From Sistotremastrum niveocremeum HHB9708 (lineage: Eukaryota; Basidiomycota; Agaricomycetes; Sistotremastrales; Sistotremastraceae), in contig KV419425.1 of NCBI GenBank assembly GCA_001630475.1, positions 337,009-401,008 on the forward strand: DNA of 64,000 nt, in the 5' to 3' direction. The notes under the pieces were generated by a model. The model was not told the origin of the DNA. It made no database searches and saw only the letters and a program-made list of their open reading frames with translations. This document shows, one piece after another, positions 19,924 through 35,639 of this stretch. Position 1 is the first letter of the stretch, and every line of letters begins with the position of its first letter. Made by a program: the position numbers and the translations under genes.

Positions 19924-22690
19924 TTATTCAGGCTTCGATGTATCTTGATTCTGATCATCCTTCGTGCGCCTCGTTATGACATTGGCACTGCTGCACGCGC
20001 CGTATGTTCCATCATAGGATACATGAGTGGGACAAGACTGCATGGGCGCTGAGACGATAACTCCGCCGTCACCAGCGAGAGCCAGGTGTGGGTCATTCGC
20101 AGTCCTTTTGATCCTTTCTTCCGAGGGTTCAGAGTCGGCCTCACTGAGATTGTCGTCGACGACAGTACTGGCGTCGGAGGCAGATGTATCGGCTTCGGGG
20201 GTGGCGCTGTCCAGTGAACGTTCGGGGATCTGTGGAAGACACGTCAGCGAGTACTTTCTCTGGCAGAGACATGAAATTTACCCCCAATCGGAAGAGGATC
20301 GAAAGCACCACCGCTGCGAAGCACGCAATGAACACTGCCCTCAAGGCGTTCGCATAGGCTTCTCTCGCCAAAATTTGAACATCGGGGGGTAGCTCGGCCA
20401 CGACACGGTAAGATTTCTTCATCCGGCTAATCAGCTGAAAATAATCGGGTGAGTTTGAGTTCGAGAGAGGCGCAGAGTCACTGATTACCTCATCCGAGCC
20501 AGGACCCTTGATTCTGGAGCGCAATTCGGGGTCGATGACGGCTTGGAAAATCGCCGCGGCAGCTGCGACACCAAAAACTTGCCCGATACCTCTGAACAGT
20601 TGGCCGAATCCAATTCCGATAGCCATGACAGAATGAGGAATAGAAGCCAAGAGCGCAACTACAAGAATCGTCAGGAATGGCACTGAATTACGTCTGCTTG
20701 CCACCTACTCAACGTCGTCTGGAGGACTGCAGCGATACCGAAACCCACGGGAATCTATGATCGATGACTTCAGCAACGTAAAAGCCAACCGAGATCGACG
20801 ACATACCGTGCTAAGCCAACCTGGAATACAATCGGAATTGATGCCCATGAGGACCAATCCTCCAACGAAGATACTTGGGAACGAGCCCAACAAGTGATTG
20901 ACCAGGAGATATTTCCCGGTTCTCTGCATGACAATACTGTTGCGACCAGCAAAGTGAGTCTGTGTTCGGAAGTAAATAACAGGCTCCTTACCCAGCGACG
21001 AGCGCTCCAAGTGACATTGCAACGCAGTTAGGTATGAGGTGGAGACCTATGAAGTAAAACTCAGAATGAAAATCGAGCGCGCTCTATAAAGTTGGAATAC
21101 GTACCGGCGACACCAGCGCTATCCAATCTGACAGTCTCATACCACATAGGAAGATAATACATGACAGCGAAGCTTGCCACGGAGACAAGCAAGTTAGAGA
21201 TAGCTACAAGAACCGGAATCTTCATCTTCAGCAAGAAAGGCGCCATAATGGGTTCTGGGACGATGGCGAGTTCCACAACGATGAAGAGGATGGTGAAGAT
21301 GACTGCGATGGCGATGGATGCGATGACGAGATTGTCATCCCACTGTGAAGAACAGATAAGAAGCCGTGGAAGTGGAGAGGGTATTATGACTAACGGGAAG
21401 CTCATCGTTGTACTTGAGAGACAGAAGAGTGAGGATTGAACCGATCTATCAATTGTCAATTAATTTATATAAATATGTCAGGCGAAAGAACAACTAACCG
21501 AAAGAAGGAGAGCGAAGCAACCGCCGAAGTCGATGCGTTTCAACATCTCCCAAGCATTAGTGCCGACGCCCTAAGTAGCACATCTAAGGACAGAGCGCAA
21601 AGACGTTTGGAGAAGAGCTTACAGGCGTCACATAGTTGAGGTTGAAGGTGATGAGGAAAAGCGAGATAAGGAAGAAGGGCACTTGAAGGATGAATGCCCA
21701 TCGCCATCCGATGCTAGACCGTACATCAGCACAAAGTCACGTCCGGTGATGGTAGTACGAACAAGTCGGCTAACAATCCTCCGCTAAGAAAGACAATATT
21801 AGTATCTTGAGAAAATCGAGGACGAAAGGAGACATACATAGGGCCCGCAAGACCCATCCCGAGACCGTTGAACAAATTGACAACTCCTTGTACCATGCTT
21901 CTGTCCCTCATACTATACATATCACTCGTCACGACACTAACCGCAAGGTCAGCAATTGATACTGAGATATTTCGATGAACTACTCACCTTGCGATAGTAA
22001 GAATGCCTCCTCCTCCAATTCCGGCAATCTACGATAACAAATCAACGGATGACTCCCTTAGTATCGTGCAAATTACTTACGAAGCGAGCCAGGATCAGGA
22101 GCTCCATGCCCGGTGCCAAGCCACAGCCGAGGACACCGACGGCCAGGAAGAGGACCGCAGTCTGCGTGGCAGACTTCCGTCCCATCACATTACAGAGACG
22201 ACCATATAGAGGCGTAAATGTGCAAGTTGCGAGCAGATAAGAGGTGCCTAGCCAGCTGGCCTGATTGGCTTTTTGGAAATCGGAAGAAATCGCGGATAGT
22301 ACTGTATAATACAGGTCAGGGATTGCAAACAAGGAACGGCCGTAACGAAACGCACATGTTGCTACAAGGGTAGCTATACAATGTCAGGCGGTCAATGCAG
22401 GGCTAGAGGTGATGTTGATTGAGAACCTACTGTTCAGGGACTAAAACAGAATATTAGTTTTCGTAGAGACTGAGTTATTAAGTCCGACTCACAGTCACGA
22501 AAGTAGCGATCCAGATACCGATCAGGATGGCTGTTCTCTGACTACGGGGAATTTCCAAAGGTCCTACTTCGGCCGACGAACTTTTCCACCACGAGTACGG
22601 AGGGGCCTCCAACTGTCTATCCACCTCCTCCGGAGATGGAGGAAGTTTGCTATCTGTCTTGGCGATAAGAGGTGTGCGTTCTGTTGGCAT
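19924..22690 (-). CDS. DHA2-type (14-TM) MFS transporter, VBA/Fnx1-like
   Basis: The start MPTERTPLIAKTDSK carries an acidic/Pro N-tail, as in fungal vacuolar basic amino acid transporters and related drug exporters. Landmarks are ASWLGTSYLLATCTFTPLYG (TM2/loop), the loop 2-3 motif GRLCNVMGRK, DMYSMRDRSMVQGVVN, FNGLGMGLAGP, and a GGLLADLF region followed by GWRWAFILQVPFFL. Many short introns are present. The last exon, after an intron near 20280-20230, encodes a hydrophilic Asp/Glu/Ser-rich C-tail that ends at 19924. The nearest families export toxic compounds or load basic amino acids into the vacuole, and the substrate cannot be assigned. It is unrelated in sequence to the four DHA1 copies. 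Confidence 0.82.
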
Positions 22691-24234
22691 TTTTTGGTCG
22701 TTATTCGTCCACCAGCGACTGTGAGGACCGTATGAGGGAGAGGGGGTGAGAAGAGGCTGGAGGAACAGGGATCAAAGCGGCGAGAACATATAGGGCCTTA
22801 TAACAGAAGGTACGTGTTTTCTATTATGCTCTGATACCGGAGGTCCAAATCCCGATCTGAAGGCGTCTCCGAGGCAAACAAGATGCATGAGTCGTGCAAA
22901 GACCATAGCGCATCACGACATGCCTCCACTTCGACGACATTCATTGTTCACTTTCGCGAAAGTTTGAGTGACAAGATAAGGTACACGTCGAGCACTGGCT
23001 TGTGTTTCGGAAATATATCAATTTTCTGGGTTGGCGGTCAGGTCTGGGTTGAGTTTCCCTTTGCGACATAGACGCCCGGAGGAAAGCAGGTCAAAGAAGT
23101 GTCAAAGAACAAACGGAGGTGTCGGCAAAATCCGACCCTTGACTCTCCCTGACCCCGCATTTTGTTTGTCCTGCTTTTTCAAGGCTGAAGACGTGGTACT
23201 GCAATGTACGATTTATTGCTCAAGGGAGGCCAGGTTAGCTGTCTGACGCTTTGTGCCCATCAAAATAAATCGCAGTCTTTCCATGCTCTTCGTCATTCTC
23301 AGGCTTTCGTCAACACTTCCTGAAACGTCGGAGATGGCGATAACCCAGAGGGGCAGTTCAGGGCACCGCTCGTCTTCTAAGCGAGCTCGTAACTGAACAC
23401 ATGTAGTAGTGACGGTCTTACATCGGGCTTCAATACGCTTCTGGATAACAACTCGTCTCCTATCTCCCTGATGTGACGAGGGAAAGGTTTAAGCATAACT
23501 TGATCGAGCCATTCATTAACCTGATAAGCTAATCTTTGCGTGGTTTTGCTTCACAGGACATTACAGAACTAGAAACTGGTACACCCAGAGTGTCAACCCG
23601 ATTGTGCCTTCAAAGTCACTATCTCCGAGAGCTTGCATTTCGAACGATGATGGACATTGACGCGCAGGACGCACATGCGCGTTCATGATTTTCCATCCCG
23701 TGCCACGGCAGGCCTCACTGATAGGCTGAATAATGACTCGCCCGGCGCATCACTGGCGCGTTCTTTTAATGTTCTGAGTCAACTGAGTCATACACCGAGC
23801 CTGTCCTTGGATATCCGTTACTCCGAACCAGCACGTTGTGTTTCTTATCTACGCATCAGGACGCAGAATGATCTGCGACTCGGACTAGCTGTTTGCTACT
23901 GGAAAGGGCTGAGTGCTTCCGCTTTAATTCGATCACTCTTCCTGCTCTTCGTTCTTCGTTCTCGCACGACCGCGGCTCACTTGAAGTGCCAGCAGTTGGA
24001 CCATGGATCTATATCAGCAATTCTCCTTATCTTTCATTTCGGGTCTTTGAAGGTTTTGAATTGGACCGAACAATCACGGAACTAACAGAAGCGACAACGT
24101 ATTTCAAATCGTTTCCATGCCATACACCTAGTGCATTGAGGCCCATAACCTTGCTCGGCGCGGTTTCGTTAAGGCTACTAAACTTCCCACCGCAGTGTGT
24201 ACCATCATCGGTGCTTATCAGCGGAGCGTTGTCT
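22691..24234. other. Gene-free stretch of about 1.5 kb
   Basis: Forward frames at 23657-24085 and 23893-24456 have no recognisable domain and the second overlaps the end of the cyclase gene, so I do not call genes. A probable TATA-like ACATATAGGG near 22786 lies upstream of the DHA2 gene. No terminal repeats were found. It may contain a decayed gene or a non-coding RNA, but I see no evidence for either. Confidence 0.4.
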
Positions 24235-26016
24235 TCAGAAGAAAGCCTGAACATTTATCAGTTCGTTTATCCCATCAAATACAGTAGGCGACCATCTCTG
24301 CACACGCACCGCTGCATTGGCAGGACTCGCACATCCGCCCAGTCTGAGAAAACAAGATTACATCTCACCGACATGAGAAGAAACCGTTGCTTACATATTG
24401 AGCGGCCAACTGGAAAAGAAGAATGTATATCTCCCCGACGCTGCGCACTCCTCTGACAAAGCCTCCAGGTCAAACAATTCACCTATTGAGAATCGGCGTG
24501 AGATAGAATTAGACTTATCGCGGCGTATACGGTACCTAATGGCATGCCCCAGAGTCTTAAAACGGATGAGTACACGTATATCTTCTGAGAAAACAGTTCA
24601 AATTCTTACCCTAGGATAGTCTAGACGCCCGGCAATTTCAGTTCATCGACGAATGTCAGACATTTTTCAATAAGTGAAATGCATACCTGATGAAGGAGTT
24701 CCTGTCCTGGCGTAGCCGGCCATTGCTTTCCGGTAAATTGAGTCAGATTGAGTCAAGTTGAGTCACTGACGTCATCGCTACTCACCTCGAAAGTTGGCTG
24801 GTCAGATGCAAGGGCCGCGAAATGATTATTCCTACATCTCCTTGAGCCACATAAATTTTGACAGATGGAAATGCATACCAGAGGAATCGCTTCATGTCTT
24901 CAGATTGCTGAATTCCCGCACTATACGCGGTCAGTCAAATTACCGTAGTCGCAAACGCAGCATTGGAACGTACAAGTGCTCTGTACCACGTCCACGAGCT
25001 ATACCGTCCTTTTCCGCTTGTGTGGACGAATGGTATTTTCGAATAAAACCCGCTCTGATGATGAGTATATCTGCTGGACGGAACTCGACGCCTTCTTTCT
25101 TAGCAACCGCTTTAAGTTCCTCAACCGTGAAACCATGGCTCGTCCAAGGATCATAAGGAAGCCCTCTTCCGCCCTCCTCGTAGAACTTGACGATATCGAG
25201 GAAAACGGCACGTCCGCAGATACCGTGCTTTGCCCAATCTATGCCGTATAGGGTAGTGGCGGGTTAAATTGGACGTGGGTGACATACGATGGATTCCTAA
25301 TTTGACACTCGCTGGATCCACGGAACTGGGATCTGCGATCTTTTGCGTCCCGAGCTGGATATCTGAATATGGCGTGCTGGAGGACGATTTTGCGAGTGTA
25401 GCGTGTTGAAAAATGAGACTCACTTGTCATAAAGCACTTTATGCTCCAGAATTCCAAAGTGTCGCAGGCCATCCCATTGCGTCCCAGATTGAGTATTCTA
25501 CGATACCTGATGAGCACTCGGACTTGCAGGGGGTAAGATCTTCCTACGATATAAATCTCATCGTCGCGCGAACCATCTCCTGGGCTGGCTTTGAGGTTGA
25601 TTTCGGGGGTCTTTCGACTGAATAAAGGCTAGATTTCAGGCAAGTTTAGCAGTGCACCGTCGCCTCTTACGCAAAGCACTCACTTTCTCGGGAAAGTTGA
25701 TCGGCCTGAATTGCTCGTGAAGTTAGCACACTTTCGAGCTTGATTGACACCCAATGGTGGAGGGAACCAACCAATTCAATGCAACGCTTTTACCGGTTCT
25801 AAATGAGAATGTCAATAATTGTTGACTGAGCGTGCAATGAGTACCGCGGACGCACCGAATCTCCTCTTTCGCAGCTCTCGCAACGACCTCAAGAGTCAAC
25901 ACAGACACGCTACCCAGATGAGTTTCATCCCCCCATACACCCCATGCACATCCAGTGAAATTCTTGAAAGGCGGGAGCTCATCGAAATCCGGTAAAGAGC
26001 TCGCGTTGACAGGCAT
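24235..26016 (-). CDS. Cyclase-family (PF04199-type) metal-dependent hydrolase, copy 1
   Basis: The start MPVNASSLPDFDELPPFKNF is chosen by comparison with copy 2; an in-frame Met at 26055 would add 13 residues. At least nine introns are needed. Recognisable blocks are GCAWGVWGDETHLGSV, SGTQWDGLRHFG (metal-ligand motif of the kynurenine-formamidase-like cyclase superfamily), HRIDWAKHGICGRAVFLDI, PYDPWTSHGFTVEEL, DILIIRAGFI, SDQPTFE, LLHQTILGLWGMPLGELFDL, and GRYTFFFSSWPLNILGGCAS. The family hydrolyses amides or lactones with a divalent metal; the substrate here is unknown. It is more intron-rich than copy 2 at the 3' end, where three extra small introns split the GLWGMP region. It forms the outer left edge of the duplicated cluster. 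Confidence 0.85.
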
Positions 26017-26055
26017 TTTCTTGATTAAGAGGCTGCCCTTTCCGCGGGGGTGCAA

Positions 26056-26406
26056 GAGACAGAGAAACGTCGATAGGTTCCCAAGGGGCCTGTGGAGAAA
26101 GTAAACGGGGCACCGCGATCATAGCACACTGATATTGAATAGGATATATTCCAAGGGAAGGGCGGATCGCTTCAGCCGAAATTTGGCGGAACCGGAGACC
26201 CTTTGGCATCCCGCTCTCAGCTGAGCGGGTCACAGCGATGATGTTATGGCAATTGAAGATTACGTCTACTATGTATTACACCTACAGAATCTACAACCTA
26301 ATCTGGGAGCTTCAGAAGAAGCAAAAATTACATCGAAGATCTTGATCGAACAAAAGTTAAATTGGAAGCCACGAAATAAGGTCGAAGACTATGGTCAGTA
26401 TGCCGC
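26056..26406. other. Intergenic region between cyclase 1 and prp4
   Basis: Upstream region of cyclase 1. No further gene signal is seen. Confidence 0.4.
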
Positions 26407-29146
<2,740 letters not shown>

Positions 29147-29801
29147 GTTAGTTCGCAAGATGGTACGATATGTGGGTTTACAGGGCACCGCACGAAAAAG
29201 AGGGAACAGAAAGAAAAAGTAGCAGCACGGCGAGCCTCTTGAAGGTCGCGGTTGGAGATTGTCAGTCGTTTGTGTTTGTTGCTGCTTGTCGCCATCTATC
29301 CATAGTGATCTTATGTAAGCCTCATCGGCTAGATCTTCCTAGTCAAAGCTATCGATGGGGAAGATATCGACTTTAACCATCGATGACAGTGTCGCCTCCA
29401 TTCAAAATCTCTTCAATCTTGAAACGCTTGAGAGACTGAGACTATACGAACGAGCTTTTGAAATTCGAAAGCCCCCCGACGACCCATGGGCCGGAACCAC
29501 TTTCGCGCCTCCGGATCCTCTGAAGAATTCACGGTTGATGGAGATATTCAGATGATCGCCTTGATTGTGTCGTTGGATTCTATTACACCAATATATGCAC
29601 AAAGAATCATCACTTTGCTCTGAAAGACTCCCTCCACAATTAAAGGTTGAATATATTCTGGATTGGTGCGTGTTTGTGCAAGACCCTCAACTTCCTAGCC
29701 GATGACTACATCAAGAGGTCAGCAGGAGACTTTGAGACGTAAAGTCTTCTTTCACTTCTCCTCGCGGCCAGTCCTTTGAAGAGAAAGAGACTGAAGGGCT
29801 C
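29147..29801. other. Divergent promoter region, prp4 / GH31 copy 1
   Basis: A 66-residue forward frame (29355-29555, starting MGKISTLTIDDSVAS) is open but unrecognised and too short to call. The rest carries no gene signal. Confidence 0.45.
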
Positions 29802-32800
29802 ATGTCCCTCACCAAAAGGATGTTCAAGTTCAACGTCCTTGCTCTGTGCTTCTCTGTCGCCCAAGCTACCGTTCTTCAGGGGGCACGCGATGTCTCAGCC
29901 TGTCCGGGTTACAACCTGGATAACGTAGTGCAGGCTGCTGGGTCTGATACCATCACGGGAGACCTCATCATTGCAGGAGAGTCATGCAACGCTTATGGAG
30001 ATGATATCAAACGCCTGTCTCTTTCAGTGACTTATGAGGACGGTATGTCATTATTCCTGGCGCAATGTTGCCCCCTACTTATCGTGCTTCAGAAAACAGG
30101 ATTCATTTGAAGATATGGGATCCGTCCGAGACGCGCTATGAAGTCCCAGAATCCGTTCTGCCACGCCCGACTAGCAAGGACGTCCCCGCAGACTCTGCGA
30201 AGATCACATTAAACTATACGGACAATCCATTCTCATTCCAAGTCGTCCGTCGCTCCACCAACGAAATCCTCTTCGATACAACACGTCATCCTCTAATCTT
30301 TGAGCCCCAATATTGGCGCGTCAAGACTGATCTTCCTGCCCACGCTAACATCTACGGTCTCGGAGAACACACTGATCCTTTCCGCCTGCCCACTCATAAT
30401 CATACCCGTACGCTATGGTCGCGAGATGCTTTCGGGATTCCACCGGGTACGAACCTGTATGGGAATCACCCGATTTACTTCGAGCACCGCAAGGGTGGCA
30501 CGCATGGCGTGTTCCTGCTTAACTCGAATGGGATGGACATCAAGTTGGAGGAATCTTGTGGTCGGACGACGTTGGAGTATAATGTGATTGGTGGCATCAT
30601 CGACCTTTATTTCCTTGCTGGGAGCGAGACCTCCCCAGCCGAGGTGGCGAGACAATATTCGGAAGTCGTTGGCAAGCCAGCTGAGATTCCATATTGGTCA
30701 TTGGGGTTCCATCAATGCAGATACGGATATCGAGGTACTGTTCTCATCCTCATTCTTGCCCGTTCTCTTACCTCTGTTACGGCCGATAGATTTTGTCAAA
30801 TTGGCGCACGTCATTGGTAACTATTCTGCAGTTGGCATCCCGCTGGAGACCATGTGGACGGATATTGGTATGTATCACCTTTAACGTTATCAGATACTGT
30901 CTAACGTTCGGCAGATTATATGCACGAACGCAAGATCTTCACTGCGGATTCCGAGTATTTCCCCGTCTCCAGACTCCGAGAAATCGTTGATTACCTCCAC
31001 GCCCACGATCAACGTTATAGTGCGTCGATGTTATCGCTTTCCTATCCTCCTTATTGATCTCACGCGATATAGTCTTGATGGTCGATCCCGCCGTTGGCTA
31101 TCAGACGAAAGAAGGATATCCCACGTACGATCGAGGAGTACGAGATGACATTTTTCTCAAGAACCCCAATGGATCATATCATCTTGGTGTTGTCTGGCCA
31201 GGCGTCACTGTTTATCCTGGTGAGTTATCTCCTCGCGCTCATCGTGCGTTCGATTGACCTCGATTGAATCTGACAGACTGGTTTCATCCTAATATTACCG
31301 AATACTGGAACAATGAATTCAAACTATTCTTCAATCCGGAGACAGGTATCGACATCGACGGTGCATGGATTGTGCGTTCTCTGCCCTTTCTTGTTATATC
31401 CGCTAACTCCGTCGGTCGAATAGGACATGAATGAACCTGCTAGTGTACGTCCAGATCATTCGATTGGCAATATGAACTAAAACATATCCTCTCCTAGTTC
31501 TGCTCCTACCCATGCCTTGATCCCTACGCAAAAGCACGCCAACGCAACTTCCCTCCTCCCAGGTTGACACCACCACCTAAACCTGATACTCCTATCTTCA
31601 CGCCCGACAATACCTTCACTGCTCAATATGGAAACAATCTCGAAAGGAGAAGTATCCTCGATCCTCCCTATGAGCCTTTCAATGCCGCTGGACCTTTGTC
31701 TGAAAGGACCGCTCACGTATGTTCTTCCCCGCATCTTTGTCTTCGACTCAGCTAAATGTATGTGCAGGTCAACGTAGTTCATCAGAATGGATTGGTGGAA
31801 TACGACACCCGTACGTAGTCCATGTTGTCGTCTTTGATCCGCACTCACTACGTACCAGACAATCTATACGGAACAATGATGTCATCCGCAACTCGCCAAG
31901 CAATGCTAGCTCGTCGACCTGACGAACGACCATTCATCATCACACGTTCAACTTTTGCTGGTGCAGGACATCATGTTGGAAAATGGCTAGGCGATAACCT
32001 CAGTACTTGGGCTCAATACCGATTCTCGATTGCGGGTATGTTGAATATGGCGAGTATATTCCAGGTACGTTCGATTGTCGGGTGATTCTAGTTTATCGGT
32101 GCTGAGATGGATTGTAGGTTCCGATGGTTGGAAGCGATGTTTGTGGATTTGGTACGCAGGCGTTAAAGGCTATAGCAATGGATAGCTTATTGTGGCGCAG
32201 GTGGAGATACGACTGTGCAATTGTGCGCGAGGTGGGCAACATTGGGAGCTTTCAATCCTTTCTTCCGGAACGTAAGCGAAATGACCATCTGCTCCACTTT
32301 GGTCGTGTGACTCATTTATTGTAGCACAACGACGAACCCTACGCAGATCAAGAGTTCTATCTTTGGCCATTGACTACAGAGGCAGCGAAGCACGGCATCG
32401 ACATCCGGTAAGCTATCAAACACATCTCGATTGTCAGCCTCTTAATACTCGTTAGATATCGACTGCTCGATTATATCTACACCGCATTCCACAATGGCAG
32501 TCTGGATGGTAGCCCAGTTCTCAGTCCACTCTGGTTCAGGTACCCATCGGATGAGAATACATGGGGCATCGACCTCCAATTTTTATATGGCGATTCAATC
32601 CTGGTGTCCCCCGTTACCGAAGAAGGATCTACCTCGGTCGACATATACCTACCCGATGATATATTCTACGATTTCGAAACTTTGGCGCCCGTGCGAGGAC
32701 GCGGAGAGAAGGTTACTCTGACAGAGTGAGTGTGCCGTCCTGAGTGGAAATTTGAAGCTGACCTATCCTAGCATCTCTTTCGTCGACATCCCAGTACATA

Positions 32801-33210
32801 TCGTCGGCGGGAGCGTCATTCCTTCGAGGGAGTCCAGCGCAATGACAACCACTGCGGTCCGCGCTCAGGACTTCAATTTCATCGTAGCTCCAGATCTCGC
32901 TGGGAATGCTGAGGGATCTCTGTACGTCGACGATGGAATTTCCTTGATCCAGGACGCGACGTCTGAGATATTCATGTCTTATACGCCTGGCAAACTTGCT
33001 GTTACGGGCTCCTTTGATTACACTTCGGGTGTGAAGCTTGCCAGCGTCACGGTTCTAGGGCTTCTGCAGGCTCCTGCCAATGTCGTGGTGAATCGCGATG
33101 GTTCTTTATTGGGAGTCTTGTCGGTCAACTTCAACGTTGAGAGTGGAAGCGCTGTGATCACGGTCAACCAAGATTTGGATCGAGAATTGACGGTCACGTT
33201 CGATGTATAA
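29802..33210 (+). CDS. Secreted GH31 alpha-glucosidase, copy 1
   Basis: A hydrophobic signal peptide ([13 protein letters not shown]) is followed by CPGYNLDNV, the N-terminal GH31 beta domain ([26 protein letters not shown]), and the catalytic barrel: [50 protein letters not shown] (nucleophile Asp in DMNE), [24 protein letters not shown], and [10 protein letters not shown] (acid/base Asp). The C-terminal beta domains ([29 protein letters not shown]) end at 33210. At least fourteen short introns are present and the reading is intact. The group matches fungal extracellular alpha-glucosidases (maltose/malto-oligosaccharide hydrolysis; alpha-xylosidase less likely). It converges on transporter B. 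Confidence 0.94.
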
Positions 33211-33653
33211 TTAATCTCTTTCCGCATATATAAACTATCTGGATTGGAAGAGCTTATCTCAATACTTGTGATGATCTACCACCTATCGTCGTTCATGAGG
33301 CCTGAGGCTCCGAGGAGAAGGCTAGAAGAACGCCAAGCTAAAAGAAGCGCCGGCTAGCAACGTTAACGGAAGCATTTTGAGCGCTCTTGCGCCGTTTTCC
33401 TGGTTCAACGCTTGCGTTTTCTTCACGCTCAGCTTGAGTATATCCTCGACTTCGACAAAGACTACGTATACAACGAATCTCAGACATGAATATTTTGGTC
33501 AACCAGGACTCCGATACGGGAAAAAGGAAAATAAAAACATGGATGTACTACATGCAATTCATAGAAAGTCTGTCATTAAAATGGCATTCAAATTCGTGAT
33601 CGTAAGTCGTGACGAGTGATAACGGAACGGGTATAATCATTTTTTGGATAGGC
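33211..33653. other. Convergent intergenic region, GH31-1 / transporter B
   Basis: No gene signal. T/A-rich 3'-UTR-like sequence. Confidence 0.45.
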
Positions 33654-35639
33654 TCAATGCGTTCCGTCCGTGTGTGGTACGCTGGACCATGCCCTCATTG
33701 GGGCACCATAGCGTATACAAATTTGAATGAGCCTGCACATCGTCAGTCACAAGGAATGTTCATGTCTGTTCGGAACTCACCCGAAGCCTATCCAAGCGAA
33801 AATTGCAGCGACAATATTCGTCCACGCCACTCCCATCAGCTCAATAGCGGGGAATATCGCAAACACAAACGTGGACACTAGGGCGGTTCGAGTCGCACTA
33901 TAAGCATTTTCCACAGTGGTGTATATAGGCAAGATATCATCGTAAGGCAGAAGATGATGAGAGGAACGGATATTAGCAAAATGTCCAGAGAAAAAGAACG
34001 GAGGAAACTTACTTTTTGGCTGCGACAGCCTCTGCACTCCGGTCTTGCATCGCATCTACATTGTAAGTCGAGCACGGCGATATTACCAGACACATCTGAA
34101 AAACAAGGTCAATTGAGGTCAAGGTCAATGTGTGACAACATACTCCGATTCCATGCACCAGGAGCAACACCATGCTCATCCAGATACCCCACATCCCGTC
34201 AACAAACTGTATGACCAGACCCAATGCCATCGTTGCCAATGGGACTATGTATAGTGACCCGTGCCATGTTGCTCGAAGACGATCTTCTGGAACCCATTTT
34301 CCGCCTCGCATAATGCGCCAGGATTTGACTGCAGAGTCGGAGAGCCAGCCCGAAATGGGCATTCCGACTACAAATATGTCAGGCGGCAAAGGAGACACCG
34401 AAAAAAAACCTGATACTCACTGATATTTCCCAAGCCGTATGGTAGGAACAGCGCTCCCACGAGAGCTTTATTTTCTATGCCGTACCTTTGCGCCTATCGT
34501 GAACTGGTCAATAGTCGCTCGAAGGGATGAAAAAACTACTTACAATCGTATATGCCAATGGCAACAATATAACGTACTGTGTGATAACGACAACACCAGA
34601 CGCAATTGTCTGGACCGAGGTTAGAATAATAACAAATGCACCCAAATGAATGCGTACAGTCAGAGATAAAACCGGACTCTTCATCAAAGCAAGAGGGCTG
34701 AAAGGATTAAGCAGCACGATGAGATGTCCTTTCTTCTCGGTCTCGACGTCGACCTTGTCCATGCCGCGCGTGCCGGGATGCATCGTCTCAGGCAGGCAGG
34801 TAATAATGATGACAAGAGCCATAAGGCCAATAAGGCCAAGGAAAGCCTGCATGAATCGCCACGATATCTGTTCTGACATGAGACCACCAATAAATGGCGC
34901 CAGGGCGGGTCCAAGAAGTGCGAACTATTCAGAGAAGCAATAAATTCAGCCATAGTCTGACGATGCGGGGCAGCACATACGCATCCATAGATAGCCATAG
35001 CTCTACCTCTCTCTTCAAGCTTGAAAATGTCTGCAATTACTGCCGCCCCTAATGATTGGAATCCTGCCGATCCGAAAGCCTGCAGCGTCCGGTAAACCAT
35101 GAGTTCGGGGACGGTCCTACATGATGCAACTCCCAAAGATGCGAAGATGTATAGAGGGAGTGAGACGACATATATTGGCTGTCTTCCATCTATCAAAATA
35201 TTAATTACGCCCTCCATCGAAACCAGAGTTGAACACTCACAATAAGCGGAATATCGTGCCCAGAAGAGACTCCCCGCAGCCGTCGTAAACAGAAATAGTC
35301 CAACAGATATGCTAAAGAAACTATGGGTTTTTCATCATAAATAATGGAGAGACTGACTTCACGACGCCTCCTGTGGTATTGAATTCATTGGCAATTTGTG
35401 GGATGGTTGATGAGAACGAGCAAGCAGTGAACACTGGTTTCGCGAATTAGTTCCAACGATTAAGATTCTGACTATCACGTCGAAAACTGACGATTTAACA
35501 GGCAACAGCCACAGACGGTTAAAAGGATAGCCTGCTTTCGCCAAAACGAGAAGCGCTCGTAGTTTGCATCTTTGCGTTCGAAAGGTCGGGAAATAAGCGG
35601 AGTGGTTTCAGACGGTGGTGAGTCGCGATAAGAGGCCAT
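33654..35639 (-). CDS. DHA1-type MFS transporter B
   Basis: Paralogue of A, C and D. It starts MASYRDSPPSETTPLISRPF and shares the pattern [A/S]ETTPLI-x-RKQ at the cytosolic N-tail. Landmarks are FTACSFSSTIPQIA (TM1 loop), GRQPIYVVSLPLYIFASLG, RTLQAFGSAGFQSLGAA, EERGRAMAIYG, motif C GPALAPFIGGL, LPETMHPGTRGMDKVD, and the C-terminal half with SGWLSDSAVKSWR and ELMGVAWTNIVAAIFAWIGFG. The last exon encodes CIRYGAPMRAWSSVPHTDGT. Intron positions agree with the other copies and it looks functional. It is the first of three tandem copies between the GH31 genes. Confidence 0.85.

Noticed and set aside
23657-24456. Two overlapping forward frames (142 and 187 aa) between the DHA2 transporter and cyclase 1
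   Set aside because: No domain-like sequence, and the second frame runs antisense through the last exon of cyclase 1.
26016-26055. Longer N-terminus for cyclase 1 (Met at 26055)
   Set aside because: The added residues (HPRGKGSLLIKK) do not align with copy 2. Kept as an alternative.
29355-29555. 66-residue forward frame in the prp4/GH31 intergenic region
   Set aside because: Short, unrecognised, and in a region expected to hold two promoters.
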